The position numbers and the translations under genes are program-made. Positions 10,871-23,000 of a stretch of 64,000 nt of DNA are shown here, piece by piece; position 1 is the first letter of the stretch; every line of letters begins with the position of its first letter. Source of the stretch: Rhineura floridana (lineage: Eukaryota; Chordata; Lepidosauria; Squamata; Rhineuridae); assembly GCF_030035675.1 (NCBI RefSeq), contig NC_084482.1:218945943-219009942 (forward strand), in the 5' to 3' direction. The notes beneath the pieces were generated by a model. It worked only from the letters and a program-made list of their open reading frames with translations. It did not search any database and was not told the DNA's origin.

Positions 10871-11094
10871 ATGATCTCCCTACTGCTTCTCTCTCTATTT
10901 CTGCTGCTAATACCCCACAGAGTCTGTGAGGACCTGAAGACAAAATGCCCCTTGAATCTGATCAGGGAAGAACATGAAGCATTCAGTTACCACCGTCCTG
11001 GAGACTTCCTTGTTGGAGGGATCATATCTCCAAGCTTTTTTTTTGATAGATACCCATATATCTTTTCCAAGCCCCCATTTACCAGACTTGAATT
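10871..11094 (+). CDS. V2R gene 2, exon 1 (signal peptide)
   Basis: The ATG opens a hydrophobic leader ([16 protein letters not shown]) followed by [20 protein letters not shown] and a GGIISP motif typical of V2R N-termini. Donor GTAAGT at 11095. The exon ends in phase 2. A run of nine T encodes three phenylalanines (SFFFDRYPY), a spot prone to length change. The paralogue differs most here (SYFMDQQPY). Confidence 0.95.
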
Positions 11095-14000
11095 GTAAGT
11101 ATTTACGTTCAGATGGATGTCATGTTTCTCCAACTCCACTTCAATGCCTCCTATTTGCCAGGAAAATAGCCCTTATTCCAGGGTTGGGGAGTCTGTGACC
11201 CTCCAGATGTTGCAGGGCTACAGCTCCCATCCTCCCTGACCATTGGCCACACTGGCTGGAGTTGATGGGAGATGGAGTCCAGCAACAAATGGTGAGCCAC
11301 AGGTTCTCTGTGCACCCTTCCTTCCTAGCCCAGCAGCTCATGTGAAATATCCTATTAGCTTAATTAAAGCTTTCCTTCTCTCTACTCACCCCCTTTCCTT
11401 TTGTGCCATGCCTTAGAATTCTAAGCCTGAGGGCAGGGACTGTCTTAACAATGACATTTGTAAGCAGCTCTGGGAGTCTTTTTTTTTTTTTGCCAAAAAG
11501 CAAGATGAAAATGCTTTCAATGATATTAAGATATTCCTCATTAGTGGGGTCATATCTCAAAATTTTATTATTTATTTATTATTTATTTATTCTATTTCTA
11601 TTCCACCTTATGGCCAAAGGCCCTCAAGGCAGCTCACAAAAAAATAACACAAATACAAAATTCACATCAGAAAAGAATACAGTGCACAAAAATTCAAACA
11701 AAATATTAACATTGTTTAAAAAAACAAGGTTCTTTTCAGGCCTGGAGATAACCTGTCCTTAAAATGTAGCTTAAAATGTAGTTATGAACAACTATTCAAC
11801 TTTTTTAAAAACAACAACACCTGCCTCCAATCCAGCAAACTTCATGCATAAGAAAAATGGAAATAAACTGCCTTCAAGTCAATTCTGACTTATGGTGACC
11901 CTATGAATAGGTTTTCATGGTAAGCGGCATTCAGAGGGGGTTTACCATTGCCTCCCTCTGAGGCTGAGAGGCAGTGACTGGCCCAAAGTCACCCAGTGAG
12001 CTTCATGGCTGTGTGGGGATTCAAACCCTGGTCTCCCAGGTCGTAGTCTCAACACCTTAACCACTACACCACACTGGCTCTCATTCATAAGAAAGTATGT
12101 ATCAATGTGTTTGGTGGTTCATCACTTGCACTCAAATTTCTCATAATTATCAGGGATATTCCATAGTTTCTAACCCACTGGTGGTCCTCCCTGCCAAAAC
12201 ACTCCCTGTGTGACCCCTCTGTTGCCTCTTGAAGAACAACTGGGGACTTTATGGACACAAAGGCAGCATCTGATCCAGCATAATTAGGGGATACTAGCAT
12301 CATTGCCCCCAAAAGAAAAGCCTCTTTGCCTGGGCACAGGCAGAAGTTAAAATGCCTCTTTCTTGGTTGTTGAAACCCAGGGGCCAGTGCATAGCTTCCC
12401 CCTCTGACCCCACCATCACTGCCTAATATAAACGTAGCAAGTGTGGTTCAATATGTTAGTATTGCATCTATTATGTAGTAAGCACAACAAAATCCATTGT
12501 GCAACTGAACATTTGGAAAGAAGGAAACAGGTGTGTAGTTGTCCAGGATCTTGGAGGGTCTTTTTTGGGAGCAGGGTCCCAGCAGGATCTCTCTGTCTCC
12601 AACATCCTGGGCTCATCCAAACAGAGCGGGATAATCCATGTTTTTCATATACGGTTTGCCATCTGACAGTCCTCACTGTCTTTCCCTCCTGCTTTTTTCC
12701 GATTTAAAAAATGCATGATTTTTGCACCTGCACATGCAGCGGGAAGATCTGTACATCCTTTTTGCTTTTTCCAAGCCCCGCCTGTAAAACCACCCCCATC
12801 AGCGAATTGGTTCACAAAAAATGACGCATGCTCCCCCCCCTTTGCAACGCACAATAACGTGCATGCGCTTGAACGTTAGAGCGCAAAAGTTTGAATTTCC
12901 CTGTGGCTGTAAAGGAGTTCCTTGCTGCTTGCTACTTACAGGTCTATCTGTGGCGCAATCAGTTAGCGCCTTTGGCTGTTAACCAAAAGGTTGGTGGTTC
13001 GAGCCCACACAAAGACAATTCATGTTTTCTTCTGTTATTACCCATCACAATTATAACTCATTTTATCTGGGTTAGAACCGATCGGGGAGCAGGAGAGGGG
13101 ACGTGAAGGGACAAAACTGCTGGCTCCCTTCTTTTTGCGCTGGAAAGCTGGGACTCGGCTACCTTCCAAAAGCAGCTCCTCGAGGAGGGGCCCCCCAAGG
13201 AGGGTTCCTGCTCCCTGCCCTTCCATTTTCGAGAACGCCTTGTCACAACCACTCCCACCACTCCCACCCATTTACCTGCATTTCTGGGGAAATAAGTGGA
13301 ATTGTCAGCCCTGTGTATCTCCAGAAACTTTAATATGTATAAAGGTAGAGAGGCATACAGTCGCTTTTGCGCTATACCGCAAATGCAAGCTAACAAAAAT
13401 ACAGGAAGGGACTACACTGCTTGAGGAGGGGCCCCCAAAGGGGTTTCCTGCTCCCTGCCCTTCCATTTTTGTTTATTTTATTAGACAGAACACCGGAAAG
13501 CCTGGCTGCCTTCCAAAAGCAGTTCCTCGAGGAGGGCCCCCAAAGGGGGGTTCCTGCTCCCTGCTTTTCTACCTTTATACATATTAAGAGCATCTGCCTC
13601 GCATGCAAATGGTCCCAAATTCAGTCTACGGCATCTCCAGGATGGGCTTCAGCGCAGCGGGGCTGTTTGCCCGCATTCCCTACCCGATCCAAGAGCGGCT
13701 CCCTGCACCAACCAGCCACACTTCAGTGAGACCAGCCAGGAAAGGGGGGGCTTTACACACAACCACAATTGCAGATCTCACCTACAGCGGTCGCTCAGTT
13801 CGCAGGCTGGCTAAAAATAAATTTGGAATTTTGCATCTGCGCAGTAGTTTCAGAGCCCCCCTAACACCCCACCATTGCGATTATTGGTTCAATTTTCCTG
13901 GGTTTTCCCCTCTGATATTCGCACACATGCGCAAAACTGCAGATACGTGATTGGCTGGAATGAGGAGAAGGGGCACTGGGAACCACCCAAGAACTGCCCA

Positions 14001-17000
14001 TCAGCTGTAAAGTCCGCCGTATTGCGTCCTAGCTCCTGAAGGCACAGCAGATAATTCCCGATTTTAAAAGGCAAATCGCATTTTTTATGGTATTGCCAGG
14101 AGCAGATTTAACCCGTGAAAAAGCGCAACAGCACACAATGTCATATGGATGACCAAAAAATAATGAAAACACAAAGCGATTGTGTATCACATTTTGCAGT
14201 CGTCTGGATGAGCCCCCTGTGAGCCAAACAATACAAAAGGGGACTGAGAAAAGCTTTCTGTCCATTGCTGCTGATTGGAGCCAAACAGAGTAAAAGCAGG
14301 CGAGTCCACCACTGAGAAGAGTTTTCAGTAGCTAACTCTCCCCTCTTTCATGCTTACTGGCTGCTAGGGACATCTGTTGTTGTGAGATAAGGCATTAACA
14401 AGGATGCCATTCTCAACCCCGTAGCAAAAGAGGGTGGTGGTGGCTGTGACTATCATGCAGGGACCCTGCATTTCTGAATTTGCCACTGCACTTCTGGAGG
14501 GGAGGCTGAGTGCTCAGGCAGTGCCTGTTGGTGTAATAATTGGGGTGTTATTTACCGTTCTTTTCTGCTGACATTTTGGTGGCCGTGTGGTTTGCATTTA
14601 ACATTCTCCCATCTGAAGTTAGCCCCTGGACAGAATTGTCAAAATTAGTGTCCCGGGTCTGGCACTGCCATTACGATGAGACTGAGGAGAGAATAGCTCT
14701 CTCAGGGAGAAAAAAATGAATGACAAGCCTACTCCCCATCTGCAAGTCTCTCCTTTACACCTGGATGCAATTATAGTTTGAGGAAACATTTTTTCCAACA
14801 TCAATCCATAATTCTGAGCATCATCGGCCCACATTCCTAAGACTTCCCTGTCATGGCTGTGTCTCTCAGCTAGGGATGGGTGAGCAATTCGAATCACTTT
14901 GCATTTCAAGCTGAATCCATCAAATTTGAAATTCCTGAAACGACACGAGAACTGAAACCATCCTTTGGAATTCTCCCTTATTCAGATTTTGTGATGCAGT
15001 GCGCCAACGGAACAAAGTTTACAAAAATGAATATGTTAAGGGGGAAGTGCATAAAAATGGATATATGAGTGAAAATAACAAGCAGAAATGCATTATGTGA
15101 TGAGAAATTGCTTGCAAAAATGTGTGCATTCATCAAAACTGCCTACAAAAGTGTGTTTATTCGGAGAAATTCACGCTAAAATGATGGAGAACTTAATTTA
15201 AAATTGGAAGCTGAGAAAATTGTATCTGATGGATTTGTCCAACCTTACACTCAGCTGATTTCAGTTGCACAAGGGAGACTCAGGAAAAGAGTCCTTGTAG
15301 CATCTTACAGTCTGTTTCGCTGAAGGGCTGGACTTCCCATAACTAGACAGGCTGAAAGTGACTTTCATTGACTTACAATGTCATGGTGAGTGCAATCCTC
15401 ACCATGTCTACTGAAAAATAGGTTATACTGATGCAATAATGCTTCCTCCCAGATTAGAAGGGTTGGAGTTACAGCCTTTTTCCTCTTCTAGAATATAAAA
15501 TTCTCTCTCCATTTCAGCAAAGGGACCAAGCAGCCAAAACCTCTGAAGTAACTGCAGCATTTGAAGCAATATCACCATATTTCATGAACCTACAAAGAAG
15601 ACTTGTTCTCCTTTGGAAGGCTATGTACTTCTCCACCTCTACAATTAAGCAAGCATCTCCCCAGTTTTATTCTTAAGTGGCAAATGGATTTGGACCTTAC
15701 AACAAGAATATGTCTCTTCCTACCCCCCAGTACAAACATACAGAGCATTATTTGGGGTCATATATTGTTTGTTTTCATTAAATGGTGCATAGCAGTTTAA
15801 CACTTTTTAATCGATTGGGTTTTTTTGCAGTTTGACATCTAGGTACTACTGGCACATCTTGTCCTTCTTGTTCACCATCCAGGAGATCAACCAGGATCCC
15901 AGGCTCTTACCCAATATCACCCTGGGCTACAACCTCTATGAGAACCATTATGATGCAAGGATGACTTCCGATGCCATGCTAGAACTGCTTGCAGGTGGGG
16001 AAAGCAATATTCCAAACTATAACTGTGGAAAATGGAATAACCTGCTGGCTGTTCTTGAAGGGGCCAATTCTGTCATCTCAAAAGAGATTTCAGCCATGTC
16101 AGACATCTACAAAACTCCACAGGTATAAAGAAAAGGGGGAGGCATGGAGGTATAGAGGACAAGTTCAGCTGCATAAAATGCTACTTTCTCTCCAAGGTAG
16201 TCAAGAATGAGCATCATAAATCAAGAAAATCCTGAGCTATGTATTCAAAGCTTTTTTCAAAATCTAGCCTTCACCAACCTGGAACTCTCTAGGTGTCTCA
16301 GATTAAGACTCCCATTAGCCCAAGACCACATCTTTTTTAAAGAAAGGTTAATAAGCATTTAATAAATTTCTGTTCCTTGTCAAGGAAAAAAAAGAAGACA
16401 TTAATATCTTCATTTTCTCACTAGATCAGTTATGGATTCAATGCTCAAGTTCTTGATGATAAAGCCCAGTTCCCTTTTGTCTACCGGATTATCCCCAAAG
16501 AAGAATCTCAATGCTGGGCGATTGTCAAATTGCTCCTGCATTTTGGATGGACGTGGATTGGCATCTTTGCTCCAGATAATGACAATGGAGAAAGATTCCT
16601 GAGTGTCCTAACACCTCTGATGATCAACAATGGAATTTGTATTGCCTTAATAGAAAGATTAGCAGAAAATAATCCATACCAAACACTCAAGCCAAAGGTA
16701 TCATTCGCATTATGGACACAAGTCAGTGTGTTTGTTTACTATGAAAACACTTACGTGGGATGGACTCCAGTCATGGCACTAGAAAAAACACTTGAGAAAG
16801 AAGTTGGAAGAAGAGTCTGGATTGCAACAGGTTTTCAGGACATCAACTTGAGCTTGTCCACTCTTCCTGAATACTACCAGTACATCCATGGCTCTTTGTC
16901 CTTTGTAATGAATATCAACAAAATGACCAATCATGGCAACTATGAGCCAAGTTCCTACCATCTTTATCAGTTTTGGAAGAAGGCATTTCAATGTTCATAT

Positions 17001-20000
17001 TCAAAGCACATGCTGTCTGTGAAAGGTCGGACAAGATGCACAGAGAAGGAGAAACTGGAGACTTTGCCCCAAGAGGAGCTTGAGAGAGCCCTGTCTCAAG
17101 ACAGCTACATCATTTACTTCAATGTTCATGCTGTGGCACACACCTTAAATGCTGCATATTCAGCCAGATCAAGGTGGATGTTGACTGTGGGTGGAAGAGC
17201 CAGTCTGGAACATCAAAGGCTACAGCCATGGCAGGTATTTCCTTTCCCCTTTTGCACATTGCAATCCATTGTCCCAACTTTGGAATCATCATTTTCCTGC
17301 ATCCAAACGTAAGCATAGCAGTGATGCAATTTGTTTTGCCCATTTCTGAGGCAAATCCAAATTGTGAGGCTCCTGATGGAGGTCAAACTATTTGAACTCT
17401 ATGTGTAGGTCAGAAGACTCCACCACATCTGGGGATACCTCTGTGGTGCCCTTAGAGTCTTCTTAGCTGAAGATGGACACTCCTCATCTTCCCCAAGGCT
17501 CTCTGCTGAGCCTTGAAGTTGCCCATCAAAGCTGAGCACCTGGAGCACAGAATGATCAGGTACGCAGGTTTCCTGAACACAGTCTTCCTCATTATCATGT
17601 GATGTACTGGCTATTTAGTTGTTTGTTTGTTTATTATTTAAACAATTGCATACTGCTCTTCCTTGAAAAACCACAGAGCTGTTTAAAATATAGTAAAACA
17701 ACAAGAAAAAACTGCTCCAATAGTTTTTAAAAAACAATACAAAGCAGCTGCTGAGAGTATGAAACAAAACCCTAAAGTACAAAACCTCCTGCAGGATGCA
17801 CACCTTAACGTGATGAGGGGGTTTGAGAGTGTTGAAGAAGCTGAGAGCAATGCCGTCAGGAGTCTAGACCAAGAGGCTATACTCCTAGCAGAGACACCCA
17901 AGGCAGAATGGCCAAAGCTGAGACACCAGACTAGGATGCATCCAGACTCAGAGGAAGGTAATTGTTGTGCGCCTCCCCTAATCTCCGAGCGGTGAGATTT
18001 CAGGGGGTCCCTGCGCCCATCCAGGGTTTGGTTTCCTTTGGGAAGAAGGCCAGCGGAGACTGCGGTGTCTTTATGAAATATGGTTTATTTATGTACACAC
18101 ATTCCAACCTGAGCTTAGGATGGAGGGGTTCAAGGCATCAGCAGTCTAATATCCAGCTTTTCCATCTAGGTGCAGGGGCATCCTATTGCCACGATGCAGG
18201 GAGCCAGCCTCTCCGCATGCCTGCAGCCCTAGTTCTGTCGTACACCCACTTTCAACTCCAAACACACTTCTCCCCGCCCAGGAGTGGGGGGGAGAGACTC
18301 TCCTCCAGTAGAGTTTAAAATGACAAAAGGATCTTCCTAGCCCTTTCACCAGTTGCCGGGGCAATTAAACAGGCCCATTAACTACCTGGCCACTCTATTT
18401 GATTAACAAAGGAGATTCATCTGGCTAGCAGAGCCAGCCTCCCAGGCATAGGATTCCAAATCAGAGGCTGGAAAGGTGACCCACAGAAATCATCCATTCC
18501 AGCCCCCCCCCCATGCTCATAACAATATTCTAGAAAAAGCAGGTCGGAGCATTTATTTGTCCATCCCGCAATGTTCCAGGAGAGCATCGTCAAAGGGGCT
18601 TGATGCAGCAAGGGTCACTTAAACATAGGAAGCTGTTCCTGGGCCACTGCCACTACAAGGGCTTAGCTCTTGTTGACCCATAAGACGTTTGGGTAGATTG
18701 AGAGCGGATACTTCCTCCGTTTTACTAGGACAGGGTTTATTAAGACAATGTGTTTTGGTAATTATGGCCCCTTTACTCTCCCAATCTGTTGCCCCCTCAT
18801 CCAGAGGCTCAATAAAGTCTAGGTTAGAGTTCTGGCAAATAACATTAGAGGACACTAGGGGAAAGATAGCCACTGTGTTTGTTAAACCCTGCGGTCAAGC
18901 ATCTGCCAGGGCCTGTTCATTGTCTTCGAGGTATCTCATTTCTGTCCATGAGAGGGGGATAGTTACTATGAGAGATTTACTGCCCACTATTCTACTCTCT
19001 GCTTGCCCCAGTGAGAGAATTAAAATGGACAGGAATGGGACACTTTCAATCACGCAATCACAAAATTGATTTGGGGTTTGGTACAGAAACGGCCTTGGTC
19101 GCCCTGTATGATGACCTCTGTCGGGAGAAAGACAGAGGGAGTGTAACTCTGTTGGTTCTCCTTGATCTCTCAGCGGCGTTTGATACCATCGACCATGGTA
19201 TCCTTCTGGAGCGACTTACGGATTTAGGAGTGGGAGGCACTGCTTGGCGGTGGCTCTGCTCCTATCTCGGGAATCGTCTCCAGGAGGTGATGCTGGGGGA
19301 ACATTACTGGAGTCCCTGGGTACTCCAATATGGGGTCCCGCAGGGTTCAGTTCTGTCCCCCATGCTTTTTAATATCTATATGAAGCCGCTGGGTGAGGTC
19401 ATCAGGAGTTTTGGAGTGCGTTTCCAGCAATATGCTGATGATACGCAGCTCTACTACTCCTTTTCATCTTCGTCAGGTGAGGCTGTTGATGTACTAGACC
19501 GCTGCCTGGCCGCGATAATGGGCTGGATGAGAGCTAATAAACTGAAACTCAATCCTAACAAGACTGAGATGCTGTTGGTGGGTGGACCCTCTGCCCAGAT
19601 GGTTGACGTTCGACTTGTCCTAGATGGGGTTACACTCCCCCTAAAGGAACAGGTACGTAGTTTGGGGGTCTTATTAGATCCGCTCCTGTCACTTGAGGCT
19701 CAGGTAGCCTCGGTGGCACGGAATGCATTCTACCAGCTCCGGCTGGTAGCCCAACTACGACCCTATCTGAGCAAGGAGCATCTTGCCTCAGTTATCCATG
19801 CTATGGTAACCTCTAGATTGGACTACTGTAATGCACTCTACGTGGGGCTACCTATGAAGACGGTTCGCAAACTTCAGCTAGTGCAAAATGCTGCGGCCAG
19901 AGTTCTCACTGGGACAAAGAAATTTGACCATATAACACCTGTCCTGGCGCAGCTGCACTGGCTACCGATATGTTTCCGGGCCAGATTCAAAGTGTTGGTT

Positions 20001-23000
20001 CTTACCTATAAAGCCCTAAACGGCATCGGACCGCAATACCTGATGGAGCGCCTCTCTCGCTATGTACCTACCCGTTCACTACGCTCGACGTCGAAGGCCC
20101 TTCTCCGGGTCCCAACCCATAAAGAGGCCCGGAGATCAACAACTAGATCTAGGGCCTTCTCGGTGGTGGCCCCCGAACTATGGAATGCCCTCCCAGACGA
20201 GATACGCCTGGCGCCTTCTCTGTTATCTTTTCGGTGCCAGGTAAAAACTTACCTTTTCGCCCAGGCTTTTTAAATTTTGTAAATTTTTAAATATTTTAAA
20301 TTTAACATTCTAAATTTAATATGATCTTAATTTATAAATCTCAATGGCAATTTTATTAATGTTTTATAATTGTACTATATATTTTTTTTTCCACACTTGC
20401 TCATATTTTAATTGTGATTTTATTTGTTGTACACTGCCCTGAGAGCTTTCTGCTATAGGGCGGTCTAGAAATGTAATAAAATAAAATAAATAAATAAAAT
20501 AAAATAAATAAAATGTTTTATGCAGGAAATGAGAAATTAAGAAGTAATGGGATTGCTTTAATAGTGAGAAGTGATGTAGGAAAAGCAATTAGGAACTATA
20601 AAGCAAGGTCTCAGTGAGTGATATCAATGAGATTTAATGGGAAATCTATTAGCATAACCATCATCCAAGTCTGCTTTAAAGGCAAACACAGAAGAAGAAT
20701 TGGAGAGATTTTACACACAAATACAAGAAGACACTGCAAAACAAGATGTGCTGATAATCATGGGGAACTGGAATGCAAAAGTAAGGAACAGAGAAGAACT
20801 AGGAATTGTGGGGAAATGGGGTTTAGGAGACAGAAATGAAGCAGGAGAAAGTCTTATTGAATTCTGTGAAGCCAATAATTTGTTTCTTGCAAACACATTT
20901 TTTGAGCAACCAAAAAGATGACTGTACACATGGACATCACCAAATGGTCAATACAGGAATTGAATCGATTATATAATTGGTAGCACAAGATGGAGAAGTT
21001 CCATACTTTCTGCGAAAACAAATCCAGGAGCAGACTGTGGTACAGATCATGAACTGCTAATATCGAAAGTCAGAGTAAAGCTAAAAAAGAACAACAAAGC
21101 AATCATAATGCCAAAACACAATTTAAATAACATCCCGGAAGAATATAAAGATCAAATAAGGAACAGGTTTGAGGCTTTAAACTTAGTTGACAGAGAACCA
21201 GAAGAACTATGAAGTGAAGTTAGAGACATGATCAGGGAAGAATGCAAAAAGACAATACCTCTAGTTAAAAAGAGAGAAGGACCTCAATGGATGACTGAAG
21301 AAACTCTTAAAATGGTTAAAGAGAGAAGGAAAGCAAAAGCAAAAGGAGAAACACGGTTAGATCCCTAAATGCAGCAATACAGCAACTAGTACATAGGGAC
21401 AAAGAGAACTATTACAATAGTTATTGCATAGAAATAAAGAGGACAACACAAAAAGGCAGAAGAGCCTATTGCAAAAGATTAGAGAAATGAAAGGGAAATT
21501 TAAACCAAGAGTAGGGATGTTGACTAATCAACAGGGGAACACACTGACTGACCGAGATGAAATTTATTTATTTATTTATTTGTTATCATTATTTTTACCC
21601 CGCCCTTTCCCCAAAACTGGAACTCACGGCGGCTTCCACATAAAAGCACACATATAATTAAAAACATACAAAAGTCTAGATTAAAATCAAATTAAACTAT
21701 TTACAGTATTAAAACCATTCATACATACAGTTAAAATAGTTCAAACTCAGTTTAAAATAATACCGTTAGACAATTGCAACGCAGCACCCTTCAAGTTCTG
21801 TCCTTAACAGCTTTCAGTTCCAAAGGCTTGTTGGAATAAAAAAGTCTTTGCTTGCCGGCGGAACGACTGCAAGGAGGGGGCCATTCTTGCCTCCCTAGGA
21901 AGCGAATTCCAAAGCCTGGGGGCAGCCACCAAAAAGGCCCTATCTCGCATCCCCACTAGTCGTGCTTGTGAGGACATGGGTATTGAGAGAATGGCCTCTC
22001 CTGAGGATCTAAGGGCCCAGGCAGGCTCATATAGGGAGATACGATCTGACAGATAGCCTGGACCTAAGCCGTATAGGGCTTTATAGGCCATCACCAGCAC
22101 TTTGAATTGTGTCCGGAAACAGAGTGGCAACCAGTGGAGCTTTTGAAATAAACGGAAGTTGGAAGCAATACACTGAAGAACTCTATAAAAGAGATGCCAG
22201 GATGACAGATTCATTCATAGAGGAACCATATGTTGAAGAACCAGACATTTCAGAATGTAAGGTGAAAGCTGCTCTTAAAATACTTGGAAGAAACAAATCA
22301 CCAGGAACAGATGGCATACCAATAGAATTGCTACAAGCTACTGAGACTGAAACTGTCCAAATTTTCACAAACACATGTCAAGAAATATGGAAAACTAAAC
22401 AATGGCCCACAGACTGGAAGCGTTCAATATATATCCCACTTCCAAAGAAAGGGAATCCCAGGGAATTCAGTAATTATCGAACTATTGCCTTAATATCCCA
22501 TGCAAATAAAGTAATGCTCAAGATTCTACAACAAAGGCTCTTACCATATATGGAGCAAGAAATGCTCAACATCCAAGCTGGATTTAGAAAGGAAAGAGGT
22601 ACCAGAGATCATATTGCAAACATACGGATAATGGAACGGAGCAAGGAATTTCAGAAGAAAATCACCCTGTGCTTTATAGATTACAGCAAAGCCTTTGACT
22701 GTGTAGATCATGAAAAACTATGGAATGCTTTAAAGGAAATGGGGGTGCCACTGCATCTGATTGTCCTGATGCGCAACCAATACTCTGCACAAGAGACTAC
22801 TGTAAGGACAGAATATGGAGAAACCGATTGGTTCCCCATCAGAAAGGGTGAGAGACAGGGGTGTATTTTATCACCCTATTTGTTTAATCTATATGCAGAA
22901 CATATACGGAAAGCGGGATTGGACCAAGATGAAGGAAGTGTGAAAATTGGAGGGAGAAATATCAGTCATTTAACATATACAGATGATACCATACTACTAG

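Larger units (their letters stand above)
12609..14215. mobile_element. Non-autonomous DNA transposon, Harbinger-like, 1.6 kb
   Basis: Ends are GGGCTCATCCAAACAGAGCG and, inverted, GGGCTCATCCAGACGACTGC. A 3-bp duplication CCT flanks it (12606-12608, 14216-14218). The paralogue at about 36195 (CAGCATCCTAGGAGCC) is the empty site with a single CCT. No transposase is seen. Inside are GC-rich subrepeats and a tRNA-Asn-like piece. A second copy lies at 41533-46729 with CAT as its duplication. The PIF/Harbinger assignment rests only on the 3-bp target and GGG ends, so another 3-bp-target family is possible. Confidence 0.7.

Noticed and set aside
12100-12600. An extra V2R exon in the long intron 1
   Set aside because: No V2R-like translation in any frame; the sequence is shared non-coding intron DNA.
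13587-13640. Functional tRNA-Ala gene
   Set aside because: The 5' half and acceptor stem are missing.
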